Below, in pieces: positions 43,977 to 54,325 of a stretch of 64,000 bases of DNA (positions are counted from its first letter, which is position 1; each line of letters begins with the position of its first letter). Source of the stretch: Callorhinus ursinus (taxonomy: Eukaryota; Chordata; Mammalia; Carnivora; Otariidae); the NCBI RefSeq assembly GCF_003265705.1, contig NW_020312785.1:17865961-17929960 (forward strand), given 5' to 3'. The position numbers and the translations under genes are program-made. The notes below the pieces were generated by a model. The model was given only the letters and a program-made list of their open reading frames with translations. It searched no databases and was not told the origin of the DNA.

Positions 43977-44237
43977 TCATGTGCAGGTTTTTGTATAGAC
44001 ATAAATTTTCAACTCCTTTGGGTAAACACTATGAAGTGTTATTGCTGAATCATATGGTAAGGGTATGATTGGTTTTATAAGAAACCACAAAACTGTCTTC
44101 CAAAGTGGCTGTACCATTTTGCATTCCCACCAGCAATGAGTGAGACAGTTCTTGTTGCTCCATACTCTCACCAACATTTGTTTGTTGTCAGTGTTCTGGA
44201 TTTTGGCCATTGTAATATGGGTACAGTTGTAGCTCAT
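43977..44237 (-). pseudogene. L1 ORF2 C-terminal remnant
   Basis: 86 open codons carry 'KMVQPLWKTVLWFLIK', 'LPYDSAI' and 'YPKELKIYVYTKTCT', the well-known end of L1 ORF2. The frame ends in 3' UTR-like sequence and is broken upstream. No reverse-transcriptase core is present, so it cannot be active. Confidence 0.9.
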
Positions 44238-44532
44238 TAGTATTTTAATTTACATTTCCCTAATGACACATGAAGTCGAGCATCTTTTCGTATGCTTATT
44301 GGCTAACTGTGTATCTCCTTTGGTGAGATGTCCTTCAGGTCTTTTTAAATCAGGTTGTTCATGTTCTTATTGCTGAGTTTTAAAAGTTCTTTGTATAGTT
44401 CAGATAACAGTCTTTTTTTCAGATATACCTTTTGTAAAGATTTCCTTCTAGTCTATGGTTTGTCTTGACATTCTCTTGAGCGGACTCATTTTTAACGTAG
44501 CAAAAGCATACATATTTGTTTGTGCATTGGAC

Positions 44533-44650
44533 TTATTCACTCTTTCATTCATCAACATGTATTTATTAAGCACTTGCTAAGTATGAGGCACTGTGCCAGG
44601 CATGCAGAAGGCAGGGGTAACCAACACATAGGCACTGGGTTGCATTTGCC
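44533..44650 (-). mobile_element. L2 3' end fragment, antisense
   Basis: 'tcattcatcaacatgtatttattaagcac' region and 'gaggcactgtgccaggcatgc' region are the reverse complement of the L2 3' end. Confidence 0.75.
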
Positions 44651-44699
44651 TCTAAGCCATAACTCACATTTTAAGTCATATAACTTGTATTCCACCCTT

Positions 44700-45060
44700 T
44701 GTGATTTATCCTCTGAAATATCGTGGAGCCTGTCTTCTCCTCCTTATTCCCACAGATGCCCTGATTATTCTCCTTCTCATGGTAGATATTCGCAACTACC
44801 TAGTCTCATCTTTCAATGAGAAAAATTCCTTCCAATTCCTCCTCTATGTAGGTAACAATTATCCTTCTAAAATTTAAATACAATCAGGTCAATATCTTTG
44901 GTTAAAAAAGCATGTATGGCCTACATCCAGAATGGGCATCAGTTTTATTTCACAACACTAGAGTGTAAGAAACATCATCTCTCTTAACTTCTCTAAAATA
45001 GTCAAATTATGCTAGTCTCTCTTCTACTTAGTTGGTGAGAAAGTCAATTTCAGCTTTTTT
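44700..45060 (+). mobile_element. Possible L2 fragment, sense
   Basis: 'atccttctaaaatttaaatac', 'caggtcaatatctttgg' and 'gcatgtatggcctac' loosely follow the L2 body. Opposite in strand to the fragment just upstream, so a separate copy if real. Confidence 0.35.
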
Positions 45061-45271
45061 ATCAGGCTCATTCTTTTCCCCAAGAAGCTTTTGAAATTTA
45101 CAAGGATCTCACACACTACATTTAAGAATGGGCCCTCTGGTCTTAGTCTACAATGCTCATTACTGACCTTCACCTTGACTGTATCCAGATGGTCCTATGA
45201 AAGTAGGTAATGTCAAGTCTAGCTCTTTAGAGGAAGAGTTTTCACCCAGCAATATAAAAGCCTTTGAAACC

Positions 45272-45400
45272 GGGGCACCTGGGTGGCTCTGTTGTTTAAG
45301 TGTCTGCCTTCAGCTCAGGTCATGATCTCAGGGTCCTGGGATTGAGCCTTCCCCTTTCCCCTTACCCCTGCTCATGCTCTCTCTCTCTCTCTCTCTCAAA

Positions 45401-45435
<35 letters not shown>

Positions 45436-45473
45436 AATCTTCAAAACAAACAGAAACAAAACAAAAAAATTTT
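45272..45473 (+). mobile_element. Can-SINE, internally deleted, expanded tail
   Basis: 'aaaagcctttgaaac' at 45256-45270 against 'aaaagcctctgaaac' at 45474-45488. Sequence between 'gggattgagcc' and 'ttcccctttcccc' is lost, and the tail has grown into (AAAT)n at about 45399-45436. Confidence 0.94.
45399..45436 (+). repeat. (AAAT)n microsatellite born from a SINE tail
   Basis: Nine or so AAAT units in the tail of the 45272 SINE. Confidence 0.95.
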
Positions 45474-45488
45474 AAAAGCCTCTGAAAC

Positions 45489-45889
45489 GAGAAAAAACAA
45501 AAGTTAATCACCTTCTCTGGTGGGAGAAAATAAAAGTACATAAAACAAGAGAAACAAAAACACTAGCTAATATTTCACATTAACCTGCCTCACGGAGAGA
45601 GTCCAAACCTATGTCCAAAGTGTTGCCATAAGACATATCTGCACTTCCTAATTTCACCTTCATCCCAAAGTGTGCTAGGGCAGGTTCACATCAGCTTATA
45701 AGAATCAAGTGTTAAATTTTCAGGAATGTTGTGAACACAGCTATTATTAAAAATTGAATTACATAAATTTCACTCCCTCTCCCCTCCCACCTCCCTAAAG
45801 AGTCCTCCCATCCCCATCTGAGCTCCCAAAACACTTTAAAAGTACTTGTATTACAAGGAATCTGACATTGTTTCTAATTGCTGTTTTCA
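45489..45889. other. Unassigned DNA
   Basis: I can name no repeat, gene or RNA in this stretch. Confidence 0.45.
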
Positions 45890-46010
45890 GTAAAATATCC
45901 CCCAGACTATGAGCTTGTCAATAAGATTTTTTATTTGTATTTGTCTCCCTTGCTCCTAGTAGAGGGCCTGGAACATGGTAAGAATTCAGTAACTGGTGAG
46001 TGAGTGAGGG
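45890..46010 (+). mobile_element. L2 3' end fragment, sense
   Basis: 'cccccagactatgagcttg', 'tgtctcccttgctcctag' and 'gggcctggaacatggtaag' region lead into 'gaattcagtaactgg', the L2 3' end order. Confidence 0.65.
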
Positions 46011-47799
46011 AACAACCTGAAGGTTCAACCTGTTCCCTTCCTGATATGATGGGATCAGTCCTGTATCCAGCAGCACTCAGTTTCCTAGATCAAGCCCTGT
46101 ATGCACAGGAGCCTGAGTCCTTCCGTTCTTTAATCAGTCACCACAGGAAAAGATTGGTTTCCCTTCACAAGAGATATGACTTTCATTCTCCAACTCTTTT
46201 ACTCGGGGAGAGGGTTAAAATGCAGAGGAAACACAAGTAGTAAAGAAACAAAGAACGTTTAACAGTTCCCTGAGGTACAGAAAGCTGATTAGAAGCACCA
46301 CATCCATAGCTAAGGCCCTGTGGTCCATGAGCCTGAAGTTGGAAAGTCCATGTGGCTGGTTGGTAAACCAGTGCAGGGCTCTCTTCAGCCGCATCGACAT
46401 TTTGGAGGCAGGAAATGGATTTGGTAAAAACTATGGGCATGGCTGATGTGGTAGTATTTTTGGGTGGGTTGACAGATGGACAAAATGGGTAAGGAGGATT
46501 GCTCATTGCATAGGTACACCTGGGAAACATTCCTTTCATCCTTTAGAAAGAGTGTGATGAACATTTTGGAAAATTCATGACAGAAATGTGTCAAAGACCA
46601 AAAAAACAAAGATTGAAAATGATCACTTTTGATTTTAGACTATGCAACCCCAAGTACAGAACTGCTTGACCTAATTTCTGATTCCATAAACAGCTTTGGG
46701 GAAATTGTCATTGCTTTGCCCTAGTCTTCCCAGAACAAGAACCAAACGTCCCTGAGGATACCAAATGACAACCCCCCCCCCAAACTGGCACCGGCAAAGA
46801 CGTAGGCTATTTGCAGAGAGCGCGCCGCCTCTGCTGTGAGTGGGCAGTAAACTACCAGGGAGATTCATGCTGCCTGCCTGGAGACAGGGTTGCTAGGTGC
46901 CTCTGAAGTAGTGAGATAGAGAGGTGTACATTATTTCCCCCACACTTCTTATTTTACACTGTGACGGTTGTAGCCTGGAAACAGAAGCAAAGAATAGTGT
47001 CTATAGCGTTAGGAATAATGGCCAGCCAAGTGCCCTATGGGGCAGAAGGAACAGGGTTAAGGCTTTTATCAGGAGTAGAAGAAATAACGTAATGTGATTT
47101 GGTTTCATCATAATTGCTTAAGCAGCCTGGGTGAGAACTAACTGTGAGTTCATCTGGCTCCAGAGAAACCCCACCTCCTCCCTTCTCCAGAAGGGTACTA
47201 AAATATCAGCATTGCATCACCAGAAATCACTCCCATTGGTGGCCTTTCTTAAGGAGACCAGCATGCTCTGTCTCTCTGAAAGCCATTGGAATCTGTTTAG
47301 ACCTAGGAATTTATATCTTTCCAAGACAAATAAAATATTCCTGGCACTCACTTGTCACTTGAAAACTCAGAGTCCTTGCCCATTATTGTATCATAGAGGA
47401 AGTGTTGTTTTAAAACTGTGGGAGTGATGAAATGCAGAGAAGGGAATGAGGGACAAGTTATAGGCTCTACATCACTACTCAGCCCTGCCATTGTTGGACT
47501 AAGGAAGTCCTGGGTTTCAAAACCAGGCTGTTCACTGATAATATCTTGACACTCCTGGGCTCTCTCATAAGGCTCCTGTGGCCCTAAAGAGACAAGTACT
47601 TTTGCTCAGAAAGTTGGTCACCTAATTCTCCAGAGAGCAGAGCTAACATTGGAAGTCATCAGCTAGGACTTGAATTTCATCTAGGTTAGCAGTCCGAATT
47701 ACAAATCTAGATGAAACCTAAGTAATGCTGCTATAATATGCTTATTTGGATTCTATGTGAAATATGAGAATGAGGTGAGTTAATATACAGCAGTAGAAA
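46011..47799. other. Unassigned 1.8 kb
   Basis: Landmarks are a C10 run (46772-46781) and a small CpG-richer patch, 'gagagcgcgccgcctctg' at 46817-46834. I recognise no repeat or exon. Confidence 0.45.
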
Positions 47800-47995
47800 G
47801 AATATGGATTCAAATCCTGGGTTCAATCTGGGTTCAAATCCAGACTTTGATGCTTATAAACTGTAGGCAAGTTACTTACTTTCTCTGAGGGTCAGATTCC
47901 ACTGAGAAATTAGATAAGGACATCAGTTCCCTTGCAAGATCTATGCAGGATGAGAAATAATATGTAAAGTGCCTCCATGGCACTTGGAACAGAGG
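47800..47995 (+). mobile_element. MIR SINE, sense
   Basis: 'gaatatggattcaaatcctg', 'gtaggcaagttacttac', 'tttctctgagggtcag' and 'gtaaagtgcctccatggcac' follow MIR order. A 17-bp 'gggttcaa' doublet at 47819-47840 duplicates part of the head. Confidence 0.85.
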
Positions 47996-49010
47996 ATGTA
48001 CAAGACAAATGGTAGCACATGTTACAGTCTGTCTCGTGGTAAAAGAGCCTAATCTGAGTGGCACTCAGATTACATGTGACACTGTGGAGGTTACAAAGAT
48101 ATATCAAGCATGACTCTTGTCTTCTGAAATAATAACTATTAACAATTTAGAGAGATGGGGAGGGAACTTGGGGCAAAGAGGGAGTAAGGACCATCTGAAG
48201 CAAGAAACAACCAAACATAATAGAATTTAATTCTTAACTGCGAGGTACAAAGGCAGAGTAAGGGTTTATGAAAAAGGAGAACAGTGCTGGTGGGGTGATA
48301 GCTTTAAGCACTGAACAGAAAAATAAACACAAGTGTGAATTGTCAACCACTAAAATTTACACAGAAATCAAATTGTAGATTTAACAAGAGCAGAAGACCA
48401 GTCCACTGAGAAGTTCATTTTAGCACCCAAAGGACGTGGTAGCAAAACCAGCCAGCTCTGGTTGCTAATGCCCCAAGGTCACAATCTTGAAGAAGACTGG
48501 AGCACTTTGAAAGTTCTAAGCATGGACCTTGACTGGCCTCACCTGTGGTGGACGGGAGTTGAGTGACCATCTCTATTTTTCAAGGAAGTTCAGCTTACAG
48601 TTAGAAAATGAGGAGCAGAAATAAATCATCGAACTCCATAAAAGGTCCAAACTGAAGTAAAGTTCAAAACGTATGACTTTATATAGTTAAATGACTAACT
48701 CTTCCCATGACTCTGCTGATCTCCCTTGTCATATGTTCTTTTAAATATATGTTGGGCTTATGCCCAATTCCATAAACACGGATAAACAATAAATGGTACT
48801 TTATTTTCTGAAAATCATGGTAATCTGAATCTGTACCCCCACAAAAATCTAACCATAATTGTTGACCTCCCCCAGTGGGAGACAAGGAAAGAAAACACAA
48901 TACTGCTAATGAGGTTATACCCATGCTTTATATTTTATATAGATTTGGCTAAATACCATATGAACTTGAATATAAATGATGCTTTCTCCAAAAATTATTC
49001 CAAAGAAATA
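47996..49010. other. Unassigned DNA
   Basis: I can name no repeat, gene or RNA in about 1 kb. Confidence 0.45.
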
Positions 49011-49014
49011 AAAG

Positions 49015-49205
49015 GAATTGCCTTGTATTTGAGTCTTTACAAAGTCTTTCCTGTTCTAGGAGGCCTATTCAATTAATTCAAAAAGCTAATTGCATTTTTC
49101 TGAATAGATGGTATAGTTTTTCCCAAATTTTTTCTTAGAGATAAAAATCTACCTAATATTTGAACCTGTACAAAGTCTTCCCTGTTATAGGAGACCTCTT
49201 CAGTT
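49015..49205 (+). repeat. Diverged tandem repeat, period about 131 bp
   Basis: 'acaaagtctttcctgttctagg' region at 49039 and 'acaaagtcttccctgttatagg' region at 49170 share about 85% identity over some 60 bp, including preceding 'ttgag/ttgaa' blocks. Confidence 0.75.
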
Positions 49206-49344
49206 GTCCTGATTCAGTCTCAATCAGTGGCAGCTTAAAATGCTTGTAGAAGTCAGCTGATGGAGTTGATTTAAGAAAAAAAAGGGGGGAAGCAAAAATA
49301 TTTCCAAATTTGAAATTATTTCTGGAGGTATGAATTCTAGGTAA

Positions 49345-49545
49345 TCCTTTTCCCCAAATTCATATGTTGAAATCCTAACCCTCCAAGTGATGATATTAGG
49401 AGATGGGCATTTTGAACACCAAATCTGCCAGCACCTTGATCTTGGACTTCCCAACCGCCAGAACCATGAGAAATAAATGTTAGTTGTTTAAGCCAGTCTA
49501 TAGTACTTTTGTTATAGCAGCCCGAATGGACAAAGATAACCCACA
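49345..49545 (+). mobile_element. MLT1-like MaLR LTR with a large internal deletion
   Basis: 'ccccaaattcatatgttg', 'aaatcctaaccctcc', then directly 'agcaccttgatcttggactt' and 'gccagaaccatgagaaataaatg' region. About half of the LTR middle is absent. Confidence 0.85.
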
Positions 49546-49789
49546 TATGAAATACACCAGTTGTGGAGTAGACATCATGAATGAACATACACATTTGTTT
49601 ATACTTTTCTGGGACCCCACTAAAACATGGTAAATAATCTTTTTCTCAAGACATCAAATCATAAGGACAAAAAATGAGGAAAGGCAGGACACCAAAATTT
49701 GCAAGTAGGACAATTAATGAAAGGTAACTTATGTACCAGATTTGAGAGTACTGGGTCCCAAGATGGTGGAAGAAAAGCTGAGAAGCATT

Positions 49790-49910
49790 GGGGAACCTGG
49801 CTGGCTCAGTTGGAAGAGCATGTGACTCTTGATCTTGGGGTTGTGAGTTCGAGTCCCACATGGGGTGTAGAGATTACTTAAATAAATACAACTTAAAAAA
49901 AAAAAAAAAA
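49790..49910 (+). mobile_element. Short tRNA-Lys-like Can-SINE, well preserved
   Basis: The head reads as a tRNA-Lys relative: 'tggctcagttggaagagcatg' region (A-box side), 'gactcttgatctt' (anticodon arm with CTT) and 'gagttcgagtccc' (B-box side). 'gtgtagagattactt' and an A17 tail follow. The putative duplication is 'agaagcatt' (49781-49789) against 'aaaagctt' (49908-49915), weak. Confidence 0.92.
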
Positions 49911-49915
49911 AGCTT

Positions 49916-50118
49916 GGGGCACCTGGGTGGCTCAGTCGTTGAGCGTCTGCCTTTGGCTCGGGTCATGATCCCAGAGTCCTGGGATCGAGCCCTGCATTGG
50001 GCTCCCTGCTCAGTGGGAAGTCTGCTTCTCCCTCTCTCCCATTCCCCCTGCTTGTGTTCCCTCTCTCGTTGTGTCTTTCTCTGTCAAATAAATAAATAAA
50101 ATCTTTAAAAAAAAAAAA
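49916..50118 (+). mobile_element. Can-SINE directly downstream of another SINE
   Basis: It begins 5 bp after the tail of the 49790 copy. 'aaaagctt' on its left and 'aaaagctg' on its right are the likely duplication. Confidence 0.94.
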
Positions 50119-50232
50119 GCTGCCAAACACTGATTACAAACAAGTTTTGGGAACTGATGGCACTGGACAGCTCTGGAAGTAGGACTGGAGGTAGAGCAAA
50201 AAATAAGATGCAGAGCCTCAAATCCCCTATTT

Positions 50233-50441
50233 GGGGGTTCCTGGGTGGCACAGTTGGTTAAATGTCTGACTCTTGGTTTCAGCTCAGGTCGTGATCTCAG
50301 GGTTGTGAGATTGAGCCCTGCATCGGACTCGGTACTCAGCTTGGGGTCTACTTGAGATTCTCTCTCTCTCTTCTTTTGCTCCTCCCCCAACCTGTGCGCA
50401 TGTGCTCTCCCTCTCAAATAAACAAATAAATCTTTTTTTTT
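50233..50441 (+). mobile_element. Can-SINE, older long subtype
   Basis: 'aaatcccctattt' at 50220-50232 against 'taatcccttattt' at 50442-50454. Carries 'tgactcttggtttcagctcagg' and ends in T9 instead of poly(A). Confidence 0.93.
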
Positions 50442-50563
50442 TAATCCCTTATTTACCTCCAAAACAAACACAAAGCCTAGAAGTTTATTTTCTAGCAAAA
50501 CTAAGCCAGAGAATCCTGGGAGAGTTGGGGGGTTGCAATACTAAATAGAAAATTAAGAACAGG

Positions 50564-50759
50564 GCATGCCTGGGTGGCTCAGTCAGTTAAGCATCTGCTT
50601 TCGGCTCAGGTCATGATCCCAGGGTCCTGGGATTGAGGCCTGCGTCGGGCCCCCTGCTCAGCGGGAGGTCTGCTTCTCCCTCTCCCTCTGTCTGCCTCTC
50701 TTCTTGCTTGTGCTCTCTCTCTCTCTGTGTCAAATAAATAAAGAAAGAAATCTTTAAAA
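50564..50759 (+). mobile_element. Can-SINE, perfect duplication
   Basis: 'aaaattaagaacagg' is identical at 50549-50563 and 50760-50774. Confidence 0.97.
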
Positions 50760-50956
50760 AAAATTAAGAACAGGTAGATGTTGGCATACTGGGAATGAAA
50801 ATTCATCCCTGCCCCTAGTCCTCTATCTCTGCCTGGCTCTCAGAACAGTAGCAATCAAAACTGAACCTTCCAGGAAAAAGTTCAAAACTCTTTCTGTAAT
50901 GAATCCAAACCAATTTCACTCAGAAAAAAATTGAAAGAGAAACTATAGGCCTGTAA

Positions 50957-51175
50957 TTGTCCAATATAGTAACCACTAGCCACTTGTAATGATTTACATT
51001 AAAACTCTGATTAATTAAATTAAGTAAAATTTAAGCATCAATTCCTCAGTTGCACTAGCCACATTTCATGTGATGGACACATATGGTTAGTGGTTAGGAT
51101 ATGGGACAGTGTACATGCAGAACACGTCTATCATCAAATAAAATTATATTAGATAGCACTCTTCTAGATAGATCT
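50957..51175 (+). mobile_element. hAT-type nonautonomous element
   Basis: 'gtccaatatagtaaccactagccac' region, 'ttcctcagttgcactagccac' region and 'ggacagtgtacatgcagaac' are blocks of a palindromic-looking, common mammalian DNA transposon that I cannot name. Ends are eroded. Confidence 0.7.
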
Positions 51176-51426
51176 CCCTACAGCAAAGCCAACAATCTCC
51201 ACTACCACATTCTAAGTGTGCCATACTCTTAAATATGTGCAAACACAAAGGACTACCAGACACCTAAGACATCTTTAATACAAAAAACAGAGTCACATAT
51301 AAGCAAACTGGAAGAACCAGAAAATGCAGAGAGAAGAAAATATTTTATTACTAATATCTTCATGGAGGGAAGAGAAGATACTGTTTCAATGAAACAGTAT
51401 AGCCTGTTTTAAAAAAAATCAGTAAA

Positions 51427-51634
51427 GGGCGCCTGGGTGGCTCAGTTGGTTAAGCAACTGCCTTCGGCTCAGGTCATGATCCTGGAGTCCCGGGATCGAG
51501 TCCCACATCGGGCTCCCTGTTCGGCAGGGAGTCTGCTTCTCCCTCTGACCCTCTTCCCTCTCGTGCTCTCTGGCTCTCATTCTCTCTCTCAAATAAATAA
51601 ATAAAATCTTTAAAAAAATAAAAATAAAAAAAAT
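51427..51634 (+). mobile_element. Can-SINE, perfect 16-bp duplication
   Basis: 'aaaaaaaatcagtaaa' is identical at 51411-51426 and 51635-51650. Same subtype as the copies at 11211 and 28527. Confidence 0.97.
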
Positions 51635-52335
51635 AAAAAAAATCAGTAAATACATATAAGATACTAGCAATTTTAAAAATACAATGGCATAACTGAAAAA
51701 CTCAATAAAAGTATTAGAAGATAAAACTGGAGAAATCTCTCAGAAAGCAGCGCCCAAAAAGATAAAGAGTGGAAAAGAGAAGAAAAGATAAAGAATGGAA
51801 AAGAGGAGAAAAAAATGAGAAAATTAGAGGACAAGTTCACAAGTTCAACATTCAGATGAAAGGAGTTCCCAAGAAACAGGACAGAGAAAATGAGGGGAGA
51901 AAGTTACTTATGAAACATTTCAAGTGTATTTCCCAGAACAGAGTGACCTAAGTATCCAGACTAAAAGAGAACCCAGAGTACCCAGGCAATGGCTGAGAAT
52001 AAACCACACCAAAGTCATGTCATTGTGAAATCTTAAAACACTGGGACAAAGACAAGCTTCTGGGTGGGGGTTGGGGGGCAGATGGTCACCTAAAAAGATG
52101 GAGAATGTGAGTAGCTTTGGATTTTTCAACAGCACACTGGAAGTAGAAGAGCAATACCTTACAATTTCTGGGGGGAAAAATTCTCCACAAAGATGTCTCT
52201 CTTTAGCCAAACTATCAATTAAGTGTGAGGGAGAATAAGGACATTTCCAGACATTCAGGGTATCAAAAATTTTACATCACCTGCACCCTCTCTCAGACAG
52301 CCACTTAAAGGCTATGCTTCACAGTGGGTAAACCA

Positions 52336-52517
52336 GGTATGCCCAGGTGACTCAGTCAGTTAAGTGTCTGCCTTTGGCTCAGGTCATGATCCCATAGTCC
52401 TGGGATTGAGTCCTACATCAGGCTCCTTGCTCAGCGGGGAGCCTGCTTCTCCCTCTGCTTGCTGCTCTCTCCCTCTCTCTCTTTCTCTGACAAATAAATA
52501 AATAATCATTAAAAAAA
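52336..52517 (+). mobile_element. Can-SINE with an unusually long target duplication
   Basis: Flanks 52307-52335 and 52518-52546 match over 29 bp with two mismatches (they end 'cagtgggtaaacca'). Typical duplications here are 10-18 bp. Confidence 0.94.
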
Positions 52518-52760
52518 AAAGGCAATGCTTTACAGTGGGTAAACCAAAAACCTGGAGACAGGAGTTCTATAGGGGAGTGAGGTAGAAGAAATTATAGAAC
52601 CCTGGTTAAGATCAATTCCAGGGTCATAGGTGTGGGGAGTCCCCAAGGATAGCCTTTCTAGATTAGGGCAGGTTACGGTGCTTCAGGGATATACAATGCC
52701 AGAATACCTCATTTGTCTGAACATACCAAGAAGAGATTTAAGCAACTGGCAGATAGTTTC

Positions 52761-53006
52761 TTTTTCTTAAGATTTTATTTATTTATTTTAGAGAGAGAGG
52801 GAGAGATTGAGCATAAGCAAGGGTCGGGGGGTAGGGTTGGGGGGAACAAGGCAGAGGGAGAGGAAGACAGAAAATCCCAAGCAGACTCTGTGCTGGGAGC
52901 TGGGGGTAGAGCCCCATGCAGGGCTCAGTCCCACAACCCCGAGATCATGACCTGAGCCAAAAATCAAGAGTCGAAGGCTTAACCAACTGAGCCAACCAGG
53001 CTCCCA
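52761..53006 (-). mobile_element. Long Can-SINE, antisense
   Basis: A 21-bp duplication at 52740-52760 and 53007-53027 with one mismatch (it ends 'gatagtttc'). At about 245 bp it is the longest copy, with G-rich additions ('ggtcggggggtaggg') in the middle. Confidence 0.95.
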
Positions 53007-53582
53007 AAGCAACTGGCTGATAGTTTCAATTAGAAATACATAGAAAACTAAATTTTTTTAAATCTGAGGACAATTATTTAATCCAGGGAAAATACATTTG
53101 TGAGTGGGAGGAATAATCATACTTGTATAAATCATTGCATTCTACAAGGCATAGCTGTGAATAGCATTTATCATCATAATAATGCAATAATTTTTATCTA
53201 ACCCAAATTATGAAATAACTATAGTAGATAGATGGGGAGCAAAAAAAAAAAAAAGGCATGTGATAGAGTGGGGTACAGGCATGAGGTCTAAAGAAAAATC
53301 ATCTTCCAAAATGGGATATATTAATAGATAATAACTGAAATTTAAAAAAATCAAGAATAAAAATATTATTTACAAACAGGAAGGTCAGTGATATACCAAA
53401 AAAAAATTAAATAAAATAAAAATAAAGTAGCTGAAAGTGGTTGCTTCTGGGTAAAGAGAAATAGATGAGAAAGACTAAGGGTTGTTTTTGTTGGCGATGG
53501 TGGTTTGTATTACCCTGTTGACTTATCTTATTATTTAAACTTTGTGCACTTATAACTTTGATTTTTAAAAAACTGAGGGGGG

Positions 53583-53764
53583 GGGCGCCTGGGTGGCTCA
53601 GATGGTTAGGCGTCTGCCTTCGGCTCAGGTCATGATCCCAGGGTCCTGGGATCGAGTCCCGCATTGGGCTCCCTGCTCCTTGGGAGCCTGCTTCTCCCTC
53701 TGCTTCTCTCTCTCTCCCTCTGTCTCTCATGAATAAATAAATAAAAATCTTAAAAAAAAAAAAT
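53583..53764 (+). mobile_element. Can-SINE inside the L1M end
   Basis: 'aaaaaactgaggggg' at about 53567-53581 and 53765-53779. Its CT-rich middle is shortened. Confidence 0.95.
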
Positions 53765-53790
53765 AAAAAACTGAGGGGGAAAAAGCCACA

Positions 53791-54189
53791 GGGAAAAAAA
53801 TCCAAACCTGATTTCCAAATATTGTATGAATAACTATCTGTATCTTGGTGAAATTTTCCAATGATAGCATCAGATTCAAATTCCCCTCACTGCTAAGGTT
53901 GCCATCTTTTCTTCAAAGTTTCCTGTAGGTTTCTGTTCTATGTCATGATTCCTGCTTCCAAATTCTTCCATTCAATTTCCCTATGCCTCTCCCCATGTTT
54001 GCTTAAAGATATAAACCTAGGACTTCTTGATAGTCCTATATACTTAATCTGCACCTCTAATTATAACAAAATCCCTGGAAACCAGAAGTACATCTTGTGC
54101 TTCTTTGAAAACGTAGCACCTGATTCCATTCTTGCAACAGTAGTACACATAGAAATATTTCCTGGTGATAATTTATTGAACATAGATGA
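53791..54189. other. Unassigned DNA
   Basis: I can name no repeat. The + strand is open for 91 codons at 53945-54220, not recognised. Confidence 0.4.
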
Positions 54190-54325
54190 TTTGATACAGT
54201 CACTTTGTACAGTCATCTAATTTAATGCCAAAACAACTCTGCAAAGTGAGTTTAATAATTGCTATCTCACAAATGAAATAGAGGGAAAATAAAGGGCAGT
54301 GAAAAATTTGCCATAACTTAGGGTG
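54190..54325 (-). mobile_element. MIR fragment, antisense
   Basis: 'taatttaatgccaaaacaactc', 'gctatctcacaaatgaaatag' region and 'gccataacttagggtg' follow antisense MIR order. Confidence 0.55.

Larger units (their letters stand above)
43225..44505 (-). mobile_element. L1 3' UTR and ORF2 end, antisense, split by a SINE
   Basis: 'aaagcagttttagattcac', 'cagggttcactcctgg', 'gattttgacaaatgtataata', 'gcttccaagtttgggcaattatg' region, 'caaagtggctgtaccatttt', 'catttccctaatgacacatg' and 'agttctttgtatagttc' are in antisense L1M order. A more complete relative of the 7231-8015 fragment. Confidence 0.93.
51651..53790 (+). mobile_element. Ancient L1M fragment, sense, split by three SINEs
   Basis: 'ggagttcccaagaaacagg', 'catttcaagtgtatttccc', 'atgtcattgtgaaatc', 'tagccaaactatcaattaag', 'gacatttccagacattcagg' and 'ttttacatcacctgcaccctctctcag' region follow an old L1M/HAL1-like ORF2-side order. 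A 3' UTR-like part (53440-53580) reaches the last SINE. The original length was about 1.5 kb. Confidence 0.78.

Noticed and set aside
46817..46834. CpG island or second CTCF site
   Set aside because: The CpG-richer patch is under 50 bp and the match to the CTCF core needs an extra base.
49790..49862. Functional tRNA-Lys gene
   Set aside because: The head runs into a SINE body with an A-tail, and the first bases do not pair properly with the expected 3' acceptor strand.
50010..50498. 162-codon - frame
   Set aside because: Almost the whole frame is the antisense reading of two SINEs (49916 and 50233).
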